Source: Avena insularis (Eukaryota > Streptophyta > Magnoliopsida > Poales > Poaceae). From it: 64,000 nucleotides of DNA. The notes under the pieces are model-generated. The model was not told the DNA's origin, made no database searches, and saw only the letters and a program-made list of their open reading frames with translations. The translations under genes and the position numbers were made by a program. The stretch lies in NCBI GenBank assembly GCA_023614405.1, contig CM042696.1:336713211-336777210 (forward strand), given 5' to 3'. Shown in pieces: positions 44,493 to 57,860 of this stretch (positions are counted from its first letter, which is position 1; each line of letters starts with the position of its first letter).

Positions 44493-46442
44493 AACTGAAC
44501 TCAATAAACATGACCTCAGGTTTATGGAGTGAAGAGTCGATAAAAGAATACGGACAAGAAGCATCACATTCATCAATACATAAGTCATAATAGAAGACAA
44601 CTCACTATTATATAACTTAACTTGCAATATTAAAGGAAACACAATAAAGATATATAAAGTAAATCATAATTGGTAATGGCAAACATAGCTCTTGGTCGAA
44701 GAATAGTTGACAATTTGCTGGAGTTCACAAATAACTGATTTTCAATGATAGATTTCAAAGTAGTAGACACTAAGATAAGAGCAAAGTGCAAAACAAGGAA
44801 CAAAAGAAACATGATTGGATAAATCATCATATGAATGAATGAAACACAACAACTCAAAATACTTGTTGAGGTAGAAGGGAATAGGTTTACTGACTCAACT
44901 AAAAAGTAAAAGAAAGGCCCTTCGCAGAGGGAAGCAGGGATTTCAAGTTTCATAAAGAGCTTCCAAAAATTATGATACTTATTAGCTTTCAGCTCTCATT
45001 GCGCCTATTATAGGCATCTTTAGGTGGTTAAGGTTAAAGTGATCAAATATGAGGATATGCTTGACAAGTTGCAAGTTGAAAATATCATGTCCCTTGAATA
45101 CGAGGGTTGCTCCTCATGCTACTCAAGTATAGTCACCGGTAAGTTCTTGTCATAGTAAGTACATGTGTATCATGGAGAACCGCCAATGGGGTACCCCTTG
45201 CCCGATGATACGGAAGAATTCCCATATCAAAATGACAAGGCAAGCAGACAACAAGCATCTCAGCAATCTTCTTATTTACCATGGGAATATGGTGCTTTTT
45301 TTCTCTCTTTCCTCTTTTCTCATCTTTTTTTTCTTTTTCTCAATCTCTATCTCCTTTTTTATAAGAAGAATGCTTCATAGATGCTCATTATGGTTACGCT
45401 GCAGGTTTCCACCATGACAGCATGGATTAGACCGGGGCCCAGGCGTTTCTCTAACACACATACATAACTCCATGGACTTACAAGCTCCCCTTTCATTTCA
45501 CACCGACGACATCCATAGACAAAAGAACATGATATCAACTAGGTACAAAGTACCGATGCAATGCTGAAAGCGTTCCCCATGACAGCATGGTTCTGCTAAT
45601 TCACAACTTACTAAGCGCAAGCATATACACAACATAGATGGGCACAATGGTTCAAGTTTATTAAGTGCAAGAAAGTAAAGTGTGCCATCAAGTTCATGAG
45701 AGATTTAATCACTAATCTTCACATAACAAGTTTAATTTGGAAGGTAGATAAAAACTTGAATTTACTTGGAATAACAATAGTGCTAGTAGGTAGGTAGGGT
45801 GGACACAAATGGCGTAGGTTTTGGTTTAAGTATTGGATGCACGAGAAGCATTCCCTCTTAGTACAGGTTTTTGGCTAGCAAGGCTGGGTAGCAAGCATAA
45901 GAGTTGAAGGAAACAAACAATCATACAAGTGACAAAAACAAACATGCAATCTTCCTTGGAAGCACAAAAGATCTTAACTAGAGAATACTAAACTTATGAT
46001 CAAATCAAGAAAGAAAGATGATGAAATTATATTTCTTTAGAGAACTTTTATCTTTTTATTCAATTCTCAAAATCGTGTTGCTACTGACCAAGCCAGGTTT
46101 TCCAAAACTAACTAAATTAACTCAATGATCCCAAAGTGATACCAATACTAAAAACAAGATCAATCATATAACCATGAATTGAAAACTAATATAAGATATG
46201 CAAAAGAGTAAATGATAGAACTTCTCATTAATAATCCATAACAGCAACTCACACCAGGGGATACATAGATATCTAACGAGAGGGGGGACACTTCCATAAT
46301 GCAAACCATCCTCCATGATAACTTCTCTATTCATGATATGACTCTACTAAAAAGGTAAAAAAGATATAAGATAGTGATGTGATACCGCGGCACTCCCCCA
46401 AGCTTGGAACAAACCAAGGGGATGCCAAAACCTGATGATGAA
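44493..46442. other. Athila 3' non-coding region
   Basis: About 1.95 kb between the PPT and the extra ORF. Frames on either strand are short and AT-driven, and I see no domain. A long region of this kind is normal for Athila elements in grasses. Confidence 0.6.
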
Positions 46443-46943
46443 TTACTCCTTCGATGGTTGTGGTATTCTCTCGTCATCGTCCGACTTCCAAGGTAAGGGC
46501 TCCCCATCAACAAAAGACATTGTGGTCTCCAGCATCCTGAAACTAGATGCAACAGTTATGCGTTTAAACCTAACCTCGTACTCATAGTTTTGATTTTGAA
46601 CGTTGTAGAGCTGTGCTTGCAGTTGGTTGGTTGTTTGGTGGAGTGAAAGAATTTCATCCTTAAGCTCAGCAGTCTCCTTTTGGTGGTCAGTGATGAGTTC
46701 AGAACAAATCTTATGGATGATATCCACTTTGCGTTCCGCCATCTTCTTGTACCAAAAGACTTCTTGCTCCAGTGCTTCCATCCTGTACTCCAGACTTCCT
46801 TCACCTTTAGGGCCTTGAACCTCTTTTATCCGTACCTCCCCATCTTCAAGCAACAACTCCTTGGGATGAATCTTCAACTATCGCATGTATGGGTTGATGA
46901 TATCCGCTAGGGCATCTTCTTTGGCTGATCCACAGGAAGGCAT
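46443..46943 (-). pseudogene. Extra ORF of the Athila element, coiled-coil protein, one premature TAG
   Basis: ATG at 46,943 (MPSCGSAKEDALADIINPYM) runs to a TAG near 46,880 and continues in the same frame from KIHPKELLLEDGEV to the stop at 46,443, about 166 codons in all. The middle is coiled coil (EYRMEALEQEVFWYKKMAER, ETAELKDEILSLHQ) and the C-terminus is acidic/basic (PWKSDDDERIPQPSKE). This matches the extra ORF downstream of integrase in grass Athila-type elements. It lacks the transmembrane segments of an envelope protein, so an env function is not supported. A TTTCTGACAG acceptor-like word lies about 20 bases upstream, so it may have been expressed from a spliced RNA. Confidence 0.7.
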
Positions 46944-47278
46944 TGTGGCTCCAAAACTGGGACTCTACCTGTCAGAAACAGATCGAAACGAAAATATGAC
47001 GAGAACCCGATACACGAACCTTGGGAGATCCGGGAGATTATATATTATGAAGTTTTACAACAAAAGGAAGGTACTGGGAGAAAACGGGTCGGAGATGGAG
47101 GCCGAGGAGGCCACACCACCTTCTAGTGTGGCCAAGGGGCCCGCGCTAGGGGGTGGTGTGAGCCACCCTGGCTCCGTTTCCGTCCCTCTTTTGCTTCATA
47201 GCTTTCCTTGTTGGATAAAAATTGCAAAAGTATAACTGGATAGAATTTTCGCGGAACTTTTCTTACCAAATCTGTTAC
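46944..47278 (-). other. Spacer between integrase and the extra ORF, partly LTR-like
   Basis: The block at about 47,095-47,200 (GGCCACACCACC, GGGGGTGGTGTG, then CCGTCCCTCTTTTGC) resembles the LTR at 44,130-44,225 (GCCACACCACC, GGGGGTGGTGTGGGCC, CACTTCCCCTTTTGG) in the same orientation. No ORF is supported. Confidence 0.5.
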
Positions 47279-48704
47279 CTATTCAAAAAGGGACTCTGCA
47301 GGTCTCTGAATTTGGTCTTTGATACATTTTTCCGGAGTTATAACTTGAAAAGCATCAACATCTTCATTGTAAGAATCTCCAGCAATATAGTGCTTGAGTC
47401 GCTGCCCATTCACCACTTGTGTAGTGTTATCTTTTAAAGAAGAAATTTTTATTGCACTTGAACTGTACACTTTTTCAATAACGAAAGGTCCTTCCCATTT
47501 TGACAGTAGTTTCCCTGCAAAAAACCTGAGACGAGACCTATATAATAGAACTTTCTCACAAACATGGAATTCTCTCTTAAGTATTCGCTTGTCATGCCAT
47601 CTTTTAACTTTTTTCCTTAAAGAGTCTAGCATTCTCATATGCTTCACTCCTCCATTCATCCAACGAACTTAAGTCAAATAATCTTTTTTCACCAGCAAGC
47701 TTACAATCTCTATTAAGTTATTTAACTACCCAATAAGCTTTGTGTTCTAATTCTAAGGGTAGGTGACAAGCTTTCCCATAAACCATTTTATAAGGAGACA
47801 TCCCCATAGGGTTTTTATAGGCAGTCCTATAAGCCCATAAAGCATCGTTCAACTTTTTAGCCCAATTTTTTCTAGACCTATTAACAGTCTTTTGCAAGAT
47901 GGATTTAAGTTCTCTATTTGATAACTCTACTTGTCCACTAGTTTGGGGATGATAAGCTGAAGCGATTCTATGATTAACACCATATTTAGAAAGGGTCTTT
48001 CTAAAACCACCATGAATGAAATGAGAACCTCCATCAGTCATAAGATACCTAGGCACTCCAAACCTAGGAAAGATAACATCCTTAAGCATTTTTAGAGAGG
48101 TCTCCCCATCAGCACTCTTCGTAGGTATAGCTTCTACCCACTTAGTGACATAATCAACGGCAACAAGGATATGAGTATAACCTTTTGAGGGAGGAAAATG
48201 ACCCATAAAGTCAAATCCCCAACAATCAAAGGGTTCACTAACTAGAGAGTAGTTCATATGCATTTCATTGCGTCTAGAAATATTACCAACACGCTGACAC
48301 TCATCACAAGATAAAACAAATTTTCTTGCATCTTTAAAAAGGGTAGGCCAGTAGAAACCTGATTGTAGCACCTTTTGCGCAGTTCTATCCCCTGCATGAT
48401 GTCCTCCATAGGCACTACCATGACATTTCCGCAATATCTCCTTTTGTTCATATTCTGGAACACATCTTCGCATAATACCATCCACTCCTTTATATAAATG
48501 TGGGTCATCCCAAAAATAATTCCTCAAATCATAAAAGAACTTCCTTCTTTGCTGAGCTGTGAAAGTTGGAGGCAAATACTTGGAGACAATAAAGTTAGCA
48601 TAATCAGCATACCAAGGGCTCCCTCGCGAGCTTACCCCTGCTGCAACCAACTATTCATTTGGGAAACTATCATTAGCAGGCATAGGATCAAAAGAGATGT
48701 TTTC
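47279..48704 (-). pseudogene. Athila integrase, one stop and one frameshift
   Basis: The zinc finger is seen from 48,600 ([20 protein letters not shown], then CDECQRVG). The core follows with [10 protein letters not shown] (Asp), [13 protein letters not shown] (Asp) and [12 protein letters not shown] (Glu), so the DDE triad is visible. The frame closes with TAA at 47,718-47,720 in continuous text. The C-terminal domain (47,279-47,659; FHVCEKVLLYRSR, LLSKWEGPFVIEKVY) is in another frame, reached by an indel at or near an A-homopolymer (about 47,600). The segment 48,651-48,704 links to RNase H and also holds a stop. Confidence 0.88.
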
Positions 48705-50186
48705 CTATCGAGATAAATTATCAGCTACAGGATTTTTAGCACCTTTTTTGTCTACAATATGTAGGTTAAACTCCTGTAAGAGTATCACCCATCTAATAAG
48801 CCTATGCTTAGCATCTTTCTTCGTCACAAGGTACTTAATAGCAACATGATCAGTATGAATGGTAACTTTTGAGTCTACAATATAAGGTCTAAACTTATCA
48901 CAATCAAAAACGATGGCTAGGAATTCTTTTTCAGTAGTAGCATAATTCCTTTGAGCAGCGTCAAGAGTCTTACTAGCATAATGGATAACATATAACTTTT
49001 TATCAATTCGTTGACCAAGGACAGCACCTACAGCAAAATCACTAGCATCACACATTATTTCAAAGGGTAAGCTCCAATCAGGTGGTTGAACGATAGGAGC
49101 TGTAGTTAAAGCCTTCTTTAGAGTTTCAAAAGCTTCCTTACAATCATCATCAAAGACAAAGGGTACATCTTTTTTAAGAAGATTAGTGAGGGGTTTTGAT
49201 ATCTTAGAGAAATCTTTAATAAACCTTCTATAGAAACCAGCATGACCTAGGATACTACGAATACTTTTGATGTCTCTTGGACAGGGCATTTTCTCAATTG
49301 CCTCAACTTTAGCTCTATCAACTTCTATGCCTCTTTCAGAAACCTTATGTCCAAGTACAATCCCTTCATTCATCATGAAGTGGCATTTCTCCCAATTAAG
49401 AACAAGATTAGTTTCTTCACATCTTTGCAAAACTTTATCGAGGTTGTGCAGACAATTATCAAAAGAAGTTCCATAGACGGAGAAGTTTATCCATGAACAC
49501 TTCCACAATTTCCTCACAAAAACCATGAAAGATAGCAAACATGCATCTTTGAAAAGTAGCAGGAGCATTACATAAACCAAAAGGCATACGTATATAAGCA
49601 TAGGTTCCATAAGGGCATGTAAAAGTATTTTTTTCTTGATCTTGTTGTTTAACAGCAATTTGAGAGAAACTAGAATATCCATCAAGAAAACAAAATGGGT
49701 CTTTTTAGACAACCTTTCTAACATTTGATCAATAAAAGGAAGTGGGTAATGGTCTTTCTTAGTAACTTTGTTAACTTTCCTGAAATCAATGCACATTCTA
49801 TAGCCTATTACTATTCTTTGGGGAATAAGCTCATCATTATCATTAGGGACGACGGTAATTCCAACTTTTTTAGGGACACAATGAACAGGACTAACCCATT
49901 CACTATCAGCAATAGGGAAAATAATACCAGCATCAAGGAGTTTCAATACCTCATTTCTTACCACTTCCTTCGTCTTAGGATTTAAACGTCGTTGGTGCTC
50001 TACCATTGGCTTTGCATCTGGTTCTATATTGATAGCATGCTGAGATATAGTAGGAGAAATCCCTTTTAAATCATCCAGAGTATAGCCCGTAGCCCCTCGG
50101 TGTTTCTTCAGTACCTCCAATAACCTTTCTTCTTCCTTCCCTAAACGTTTAGAGATAATAATAACATGATATATCTTATTATCATC
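48705..50186 (-). pseudogene. Athila reverse transcriptase and RNase H, RT core frameshifted
   Basis: From 50,186 the text reads through TGYTLDDLKGISP and YRMCIDFRKVNKVTKKDHYP (RT blocks 1-2). A one-base loss near 49,685 then throws the frame. The RT core (including FGLCNAP and the FMDD region) is present but out of frame until a compensating change at about 49,480, which also damages the catalytic FMDD box. After that the thumb (GHKVSERGIEVD, HAGFYRRFIKDFS) and RNase H follow in frame, with acidic residues in EIMCDASDFAVG, TTEKEFLAIV, VTIHTDHVAIK and KNPVADNLSR. The apparent 471-codon open frame is therefore misleading. The 5' side is cut by the LARD insertion at 50,187. Confidence 0.9.
50182..50186. 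repeat. Target site duplication TCATC, left
   Basis: TCATC directly precedes TGTAACTACC and recurs at 62,433-62,437. Confidence 0.93.
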
Positions 50187-53100
50187 TGTAACTACCTCGG
50201 TGAATTACGCTCCTAGTTACAAGCCTGGATGAGCAGAAATGGTTGAAATAGTACGATGGGGCCCAAATGCCACTCACAGGTAGACCTTTCGGCTGTCCCA
50301 ACCATTTCCAAACATCGGGACAAGAACGGGCGGCGTAATCGGCAGGCGAAGGGATAAACTACATACACAAATGAGTATGTATGCAAGCCACCATACAATA
50401 GTACATCAGAGCCATTCCATCCAAAAAGAAAGGAAATATAGCAACGCCATACGGCAAGATCCAAATATCCTAGATAGATATAATAGTTTAGGATATCTCC
50501 TCATACATCAATCATCAGAGTATCGGTGAGCGGAAGACAAAATCCGAGTGCGGATAAGAAGCAAACCCGGCATAAGATGCCCCATAAATAAGCAGATCCG
50601 CCACGGATCTCACGGATCCCGTTCGGAATCTCTACACGAATGATCGTTGCCCACATCGTCTGTCTCTTCCACCCGGTATCCATCTTGCGAGTGTACTGTT
50701 CATCTGAACCAATAATTTATCGTGTGAGACCCTAGGGGTACTCAGCAAGTCTTTATGCCTCTAAAGGGGACACAACCTGGGGTGACGCAGTTGCAGCAAA
50801 AGATAAACCCTAACAATTCTATAGATACTCGCTAACCATCCGCCTAACCAGAGATAGACGGATGTCCGTGAATTACTAACAACAGTTATAACGGTAATCT
50901 TAACAGATCCATCCTCCTCCTCGCTTACCGACGAGGAAGCGGACGAACAACCCCCCCCATCCGTTGGCAGTTTTATTATCCATTCCGTGAGTGTTGCACT
51001 ATTTACTAGTCAGGTACCTAGTCTAGTCAAATTAAAAGCGGTACTTTAGTTATGCTTGTCTATGATCGAAAGCGTGCTCCAAGTCGTCCATAACGCGGAC
51101 ACGGCTTTGAGAAAGTTTTACCTGCGGGTGCACAAATAGCAACACACACTCGATATGCCTCGGAAAAACCAAATCAAAACCCAACGAGGCAGTCACGACA
51201 AAGCGATCACAGGATTCAGAAATATTTCAGGGGGCCACCCCATTGAGCTACCATAGCGAAGTTAGCTGACTCCGAGACGGCCTCAAGGTTTGCGCCAGTG
51301 GCTGTGAACGACTGGGAACCCGAAAATGTGACTGGGCTTGTCGACACCGCGAAAACACTCCGCTTTCCTAAACAGTACAGTGTGCAGTACCTCGCATAAT
51401 TTAAATAAAGCAGTAAAGCATGGTATAAGTACAGAATAGTAAATAAAACCTCAAACTAGTTTGTGGCCCCAAGAAATAAGAATGAATCAAGCTCTGGCTC
51501 AGGGGGGTTCATAAGCCTCCCGGATGTGGATAGCCTTGAATATTCAAGGAACAGGAATCAAGTACTTGGGGTCCCTGGGACACAAGTGAGCCTGAAAAAC
51601 CAAATAGCGAATATGGCTCACCGATGCCACTTTCATTAGTTATCCCATTACTACTCAGGTTAAGTTGTTTAGGTACCTCATTATCCATCAGACACTCACA
51701 TACCCTACACATGCTGTTCTACGACTCGCATGGCTCAAACAACTCCTGTAGTAATGGCTCATGGGATGTAGGAACTAGCTTCGGTGGGGTTTAAAAGTAA
51801 AGGCTATGCAATACTTGGGATTCAATTTAATGCAATCGCGACTCAATGATGCAAGAATAAGATAGAGGCAATAGGTACTGTATGTATGCAAGCATGTGGT
51901 AGTGCTTGCTGGCAGCTCGATTGAAGCAAGGGATGGATCTGGTAGTGCTCTGGTTCTCTTGATATATCCCACCTCGGCGTCTATTCGAAGAAGAACCAAA
52001 CAAACAAGGGCCAACATAAATAAAGTGCACAAGCATATGTATAAATGCATCAAGCAAACAATCATGCCATGATGAATGATGCACAAATTGCATGGCATTA
52101 ATGTAGCATGGCATGGGTGAGGTGTGGAATACGAGAATAAATCATTCTATTGAGTTTTATCCTCATTTTAATCTCATATTAGTTGCTGTACACATTATAT
52201 TTATATGATGCATGCTTCAAATCAAAACATGGAATGCATAAACAGAAAGTTCTCGTCGAGCTAATCATTTTGGACATATCATTTGCTAAATTTGGAGTTA
52301 TAAAACAAAAGTTATTAATTAATAATACAAAAGGGCATTTTCTTGAAATTTAATTAACTTGGAAAAATAAAGTGTCCAAAATATATTTTGAAGGCCATAT
52401 TTGAATTCCTCATATTTTTCTGATTTGAAAACATATATTATTTGTATTATTTGGAATTATATTTGAAAAGTTATATAAAAACAGAATTTAAATTTGAATT
52501 TGAAATAATTTGAAAAAGATTTGAATTAAGACAGATATACAGAAAACATTTTGTTACTCAGCAAGCTCTAGCCCTAGACACTGCCGGGTGGGGCTCGAGC
52601 TGACTCAGCAGCAGGTGGGCCGCAGAGGTTCGCAGGGTTTTTCTCACTCGGGTCCTTCCTACCCGCACCGATGACAAGCTGGGCCGGTTATAGCGGGGCC
52701 ACGCGCACGCGTCGCCCAGCCGGGGCGTGACACGTGGGCGATCCCAGGCGCGCGAAGGGACTAGTCTGTGATGGCCAGATCTGCCAGGGGTTCTCGCGCA
52801 TAAAATCAGAGGCGTGACAGTGGGGGTTCGGGAGGCGGGTTTAGGCGGGAAAAAGGCGAGGGCTTCTGCAAGCGGATATCGGCCGCCGCTTCTTCTTGGC
52901 CAGCAACGTGGAGCGGATCTGGCTGTGTTCCGGCGACGGTGGCATCGCGTACGCTAGTCTAAACGCGACGCGACTAAAACGAAAGTTGAAGAGGGGACAT
53001 CGGGCTACAAGTCTCGTTCAGCGATCTAACGCAGAGGAGGGCTACAGCGCGCGGGGTAGGTCGAGGAACAGTGGCAGCTGCTGCCTTTCTTGGCTGACAA

Positions 53101-53662
53101 TGCCTTGTGTGGCCTTCGGCGGAGGCGGCGATGCAAAGGCGAGAGGGAGGGAGACGATGTCTAGGGAAGAGGGGCTCACCACACGGGTGCAGCTAGCGGG
53201 CTCGGGGTAGCATCGATCGTCGGGGAAGCAGGGGGCCGGAGCACTCCTGCTGCTCACGGGCACGGCGGCGGCGGGGCTTCTCCGGCGGTTTCCGGCGGGG
53301 CTAGGCGATGAAGAGGAAGCAGAGGGCGCCCTGGTGCACTCCACGCGGCCTTGGCGTCCACCAGAGCAGCGAAGGCAGAGGGGGCCGAGGCTAGGGTTTT
53401 TGGGGGCAGCATGATAGCCATGGCCTAGGGAGGTGGCAGGGAGAGGAGAGAGAAGGAAGGGAGAGGGGACCTGGCGCCTCCTGGGTGGATCTGAGGTGGG
53501 GGTAGATAAAGGAGGAGGGGTGAGCACATGGGGTGGTGGCTTTAGCTTTGGAAAAAGGTGAGGAGAGGGGGATCGGCTAGGTCTTCTCTCCTCTACTTTT
53601 CTCCTTGTCTTGAAGCCAAAGACGAGGTGGGAGGGGCAGAGGCTGCAAGGTGGGGCCAAGGG

Positions 53663-53717
<55 letters not shown>

Positions 53718-54810
53718 CCGAGAGGTGAGGGGGTAGATGGATCTAGGGTAGGCTCGGTTTAGGGTTTAGGTGAGAGGGGGATGTGAGGGTTAGGGTTAGA
53801 TAGTGTATGGTTTAGAGAGGTGAGGTAAGAGAGATGAGTGGTATGGTAGCTAGGGTTTTGCCTTAGTCAAGATCAAGCCAAGCACATGCCAAGCTCCAAC
53901 TAGATCAAGCTAAGAAAAGAGAGGGAGGGTGAGATCTAGGGTTTTAGAGCTAGCATGCTCCAAACATAGATCAAGCAAGAGCATGAGGAAAAAGAGAGAG
54001 AGAGAGGGATATGTGTGGTTTAAATTCACTCAAAATTCAAATAAAAACCAAAGGACAAGTAGAAGGTGGTTCTTGCATGGCCCATGCAAAATATTTATTA
54101 CCATGTTGATTCTTGTGAAAACAATATTATCACATGGCATTATTATTATGCATTTCCAAAAATTGGAATAAAAGCCAAGCAAAAAGAATTAAAAGGATGC
54201 CCCATGTGGAGTAGATGGAGAGGACCATTTTTGAAATACAATGGGACTTGCTAGTGTGTATATGCCACTAGGTAGTTATTAATCCCACAAAATATCCCAA
54301 CATGATGATAACCCCAAAACAACACATATGGGAGCTAGAAATAGGGTTCCACCCACAGGGCATGCAAAGGTGGCCATGTGGCTCTCATATATCAATGATG
54401 TGAAAACAACATGATGCTAAGATGAGAGCATGTGGAAAAGAATTGGATCCATCCCAACCCACATGAGCTAGAGGTAAACTCAATAAAGTGCAAAGCTCAT
54501 ATTTAGTTGGATGGTGGAATTATAAGGTGGTGAAAGAAAGGTGGTGGAGTTAATAAGAGATATGCCCCCAACACAACTTGGGCATTAAACAATATATCAA
54601 GAACCAAATACAATATCAAGAAGCAAATACAATTACTAATGCATATGAGATAAGAACCAAATGGAAAAGGGTTTTATATGATGCTCAAAATGCAAGGAGG
54701 CATGATGACATGAGCATGATATATTTATGATGCAACAATTATATATTTGAAGTAGCATTATGTAGACTAGGCTAGTATCATTGCAATTGTTAGACAATTG
54801 GGATGCTACA
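50187..54810 (-). repeat. 3' LTR of the LARD-like element
   Basis: Plus strand TGTAACTACCTCGG to GGGATGCTACA. AT-rich at about 52,140-52,555, GC-rich at about 52,560-53,540, with a long (AG)n run at 53,667-53,712. It starts (minus strand) with an inverted repeat CAATTGT-CTA-ACAATTG (54,784-54,800). The 205-codon minus-strand frame at 53,042-53,659 is broken in the other LTR and is not a gene. Confidence 0.94.
53667..53712 (+). repeat. (AG)n microsatellite, long allele
   Basis: About 23 AG units inside the left LARD LTR. The corresponding site in the right LTR (about 61,323-61,339) has only about 8, so the tract has changed length since insertion. Confidence 0.9.
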
Positions 54811-54848
54811 ACTCTCCCCCACTAAACAAGAATCTCGCCCCGAGATTC
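54811..54848 (-). promoter_or_regulatory. LARD polypurine tract and palindrome
   Basis: Minus strand AGTGGGGGAGAGT directly at the 3' LTR (54,811-54,823), then the palindrome GAATCTCG-CCC-CGAGATTC (54,830-54,848). This is the same arrangement and core as in the Tekay element at 5,527-5,563. Confidence 0.85.
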
Positions 54849-57846
54849 CTAGGAAAAGAAAACAACACAAAGAGAGGCGGGTGTTCGGAACGAAGGTGAC
54901 CCTCACGTTCCCAAGACGATGAAGAACGGAATGATGCGACCACAACACCTTGCAAAACTTGCTAGACTTGTTGCGAGTCTTGCGTCTTGCTTGAGAAACA
55001 ACGGGTTAGAAGAGTTGAAGGATTGTCGTTAGACAAGAAGGATAGGATGGACATAGCTCCAGTTTTCTCAAGAACAAGATAAAGGAGTAGAACCACTTGT
55101 GAAAGAAAAGGAAAAGATGATGTATCATGGATAAAGAAAGACACATCATTAAGATTAAAGATTTGTCGATACTAGAGAGGATGAACCTTTGTCTCGCCGG
55201 AAGAAAAAAAAACTAGATTGGAGAGGTTTTGAACCACTATGACAATAGCATCGTATCCTCTCTCGGATTAGAGAAATGAAGTGCGGAATCAATATTGCCT
55301 TCAAACAATAGAGTCCCTTGATATCAACAGAAAAATTTAGATAGACATCGTCGGATTAGATTCTTGTTGCGCCGGTAAGAACCAAGGATCACGCAATTGA
55401 GGTGCGCGGATATAACTTCCAGAGACGGATGTGAAGCTAGAACATGGTGGAATCCCGAGAAGCAAAGAATATGGAGGATCTGGAGTTTATTGTAGAGATA
55501 CCTATTGCTTCCTTTAGCCTTGAGGCTAACGCAATAGATTTGCGACTGAAGGCCTCAACCATAATTGGCTTTACCACAGAAAAAGAATTGATGAAACAAA
55601 GAGAGATAGCTTCCTTTCGTCTTGTTTGGGGATGTCGAGCACCGGTAGAAAGACGAGGATAGAAAAGAGTTTGCGTTTGTCTCCACCAGATAATTGAGGA
55701 TTTTTCTCCGTGTAGAAAGGGTGAGATCACCAACAAGAGATTATTGATTACCTTCTTCGAGAGAGCACTCAGGAAAAACAAGGACGGAAGTAAAAGTATC
55801 AAGGAATAAAGGTCACTTCTAACTTCCGTGGAATGAGTGAAATCACATTAATTCACCAATTCAATGTACAAGAGCGAATGATAAGAGTAGTGGTATGGTA
55901 GCTACTCCATCCCGCACTCAAAGCATTACTCCGCACATGAATAAGAAGAATCATGTAACCCCAACTCCCAAAGACAGACTGAAGATATTGATAAGAAGAT
56001 CTCATGGAACTCCGTTAGAAAACAAGGATAGATGCAAACGATTCACCGGATCCAAGATAGATAAAGATGATGATGTTGTCGTCATGTCAGAAGTAACAAG
56101 CCACCGGAAAGATATGAAGGAAGATCCGGAGACAACTGCAAGATTCCACCGATAAAGACAAAGATAACACCAACTTGAACAGAAGGATTACGAAAGATCT
56201 GAAAAGTCTTCATGGCCTCTGGTGGATTGAGCATAGACGATAGAGCGAGAGGTTTTCAAAGGATCACTTGATGAGACTGAGGTGAAAGAACTCCATGTTC
56301 TTCCTGAAATGATTGAGATAGATTTAGTAGTCTTGAGGAAAATCTTTAGCGGAACGACGATGATAACTTGCCAACAAGGAATGACTCCAGATTGGTTGAA
56401 GATGGAGGATGGAATTAACAATGGACTTGCTGATTCCAGAATTGAAGTAATGTATTTAGCAGAAGGACGTGGCCGAGATAAGTGACTTCAAGAAGCCAGA
56501 ATTTCCACTTTGAGACTTTGCACACAGGCAGTGCTCACGAAGTTTGAGAGAAAAAGACACAGATGATCCTCCATGTCCTTCTATTGATATGGATTAGGCA
56601 AGCATATTATCAACATATACCACCATGGATTAACAGGATATTCCCAGAATATCAAGTTCAAAAGGCGAGAGGAACGAACAAATGCTCGAACACTTCCTGA
56701 GCTCAACGCTCTTAGAAAGATCAATATTAAGAGCACGGGTTCGTGTTGAAGAAGATGCACTGGAAGAATAGATTATCTGGTCCTTCGGAAGAAAAGAGAT
56801 GTCACCTGGTTCACATTGTCGATCGGATCACCGGTTACAAAGATAAAGAGATCTTGGTTAAGAACCGATGATAGCTCATACCTTAAGCAAAGCTATCAGA
56901 GACAAAAAGATGCAATTCCCTCGTCTCCAAGAGAATTGTGCAGATATGGGGTTCAAAAAGATGTGCAGCATGATAAACAGATGATAGACCACCGTAGTGC
57001 CTTGGGGAAACTCCGGATTGCCAAAGATGCTTGAATATGCATAGATATGATCACGGTGTACTCAAAATCACAGGAGATAACCTTATCCTCCAGATGGTGA
57101 CGGTTGATAGCATTTTTCCATATTCCAATCGACACTTATCATGAGTGGAATATAGCTATGCCGAGAGCCAAATTACAATCATCAGCATCGGATCGACACA
57201 CATTATGTAATTAGCCCAAGAGAAAAGGAGATGAAAAAAGCGCCGGTGACAAAAGAATGAGTTAGCATGGACATGCTGATAAAAGGGAGATAGATAATGT
57301 TTCACACACGACTGAAAAGGAGTGTGGAAGCACAGATGGATCAAAGAAAAAATTTCCGCATTTTTCGGCATTAAAATACCAATAGATGCGCAAAATCACT
57401 TATCAGAAAGAGATTAGCAACAGATGCTTTCACAGAATGTGGAGTTGCTAGAAGGAAGGACACCCTTAAGAAGATGGCACCGGTTAACAAGGAGTCAGAT
57501 CGATCGCGCCGGTTTTCAAAAGCCTGTCAGTATGGAATGTACCAACAGTTGATAACCAAAGGCAGATAGAGATAACATGTTGGATGCAACAAATAGACAA
57601 GGGATTACACACACACACACACTTATGGTACTACGGAAACCCAGAACACGTGAATCCTAGTTTGAGTTTTTAGAAGAGGATTGAAAACGTTACACTTCCT
57701 TACCAGAAAAGGGTGGGTGGTTGGTTAAGAAGAAAAGTGGAAGCAGTCCTACTCTCGCGTTTTGTTTTTCCCTAGTATACATAACTACCAAAAATATTTG
57801 CTAGACAGGCAACGACCATTTGGCTGAGACCCTGAAGGGCGTGATG

Positions 57847-57860
57847 GCTCTGATACAAAT
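57847..57860 (-). promoter_or_regulatory. LARD primer binding site, initiator-Met type
   Basis: Minus strand ATTTGTATCAGAGCC directly after the 5' LTR. It matches the iMet PBS TGGTATCAGAGC with one mismatch (TTGTATC versus TGGTATC). Confidence 0.8.

Larger units (their letters stand above)
54811..57860 (-). other. Internal region of the LARD-like element, non-coding
   Basis: Frames of up to about 120 codons occur on both strands (for example minus 55,437-55,802 and plus 55,895-56,155), but none shows a Gag, protease, RT or integrase motif. A short (AC)n tract lies near 57,607-57,621. In LARDs this region is thought to serve as structured RNA for packaging and priming. I cannot read structure by eye over this length. 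Confidence 0.7.

Noticed and set aside
46443..46943. Envelope-like gene in the Athila
   Set aside because: The ORF is a coiled-coil protein with no signal peptide or membrane segment.
53042..53659. 205-codon Pro/Ser-rich minus-strand frame in the LARD LTR
   Set aside because: It is broken by many small gaps in the other LTR and is a product of GC-rich sequence.
53755..53800. TTTAGGG and TTAGGG words resembling an interstitial telomere
   Set aside because: Only two or three imperfect units (also in the other LTR near 61,382-61,425); too few for telomeric origin.
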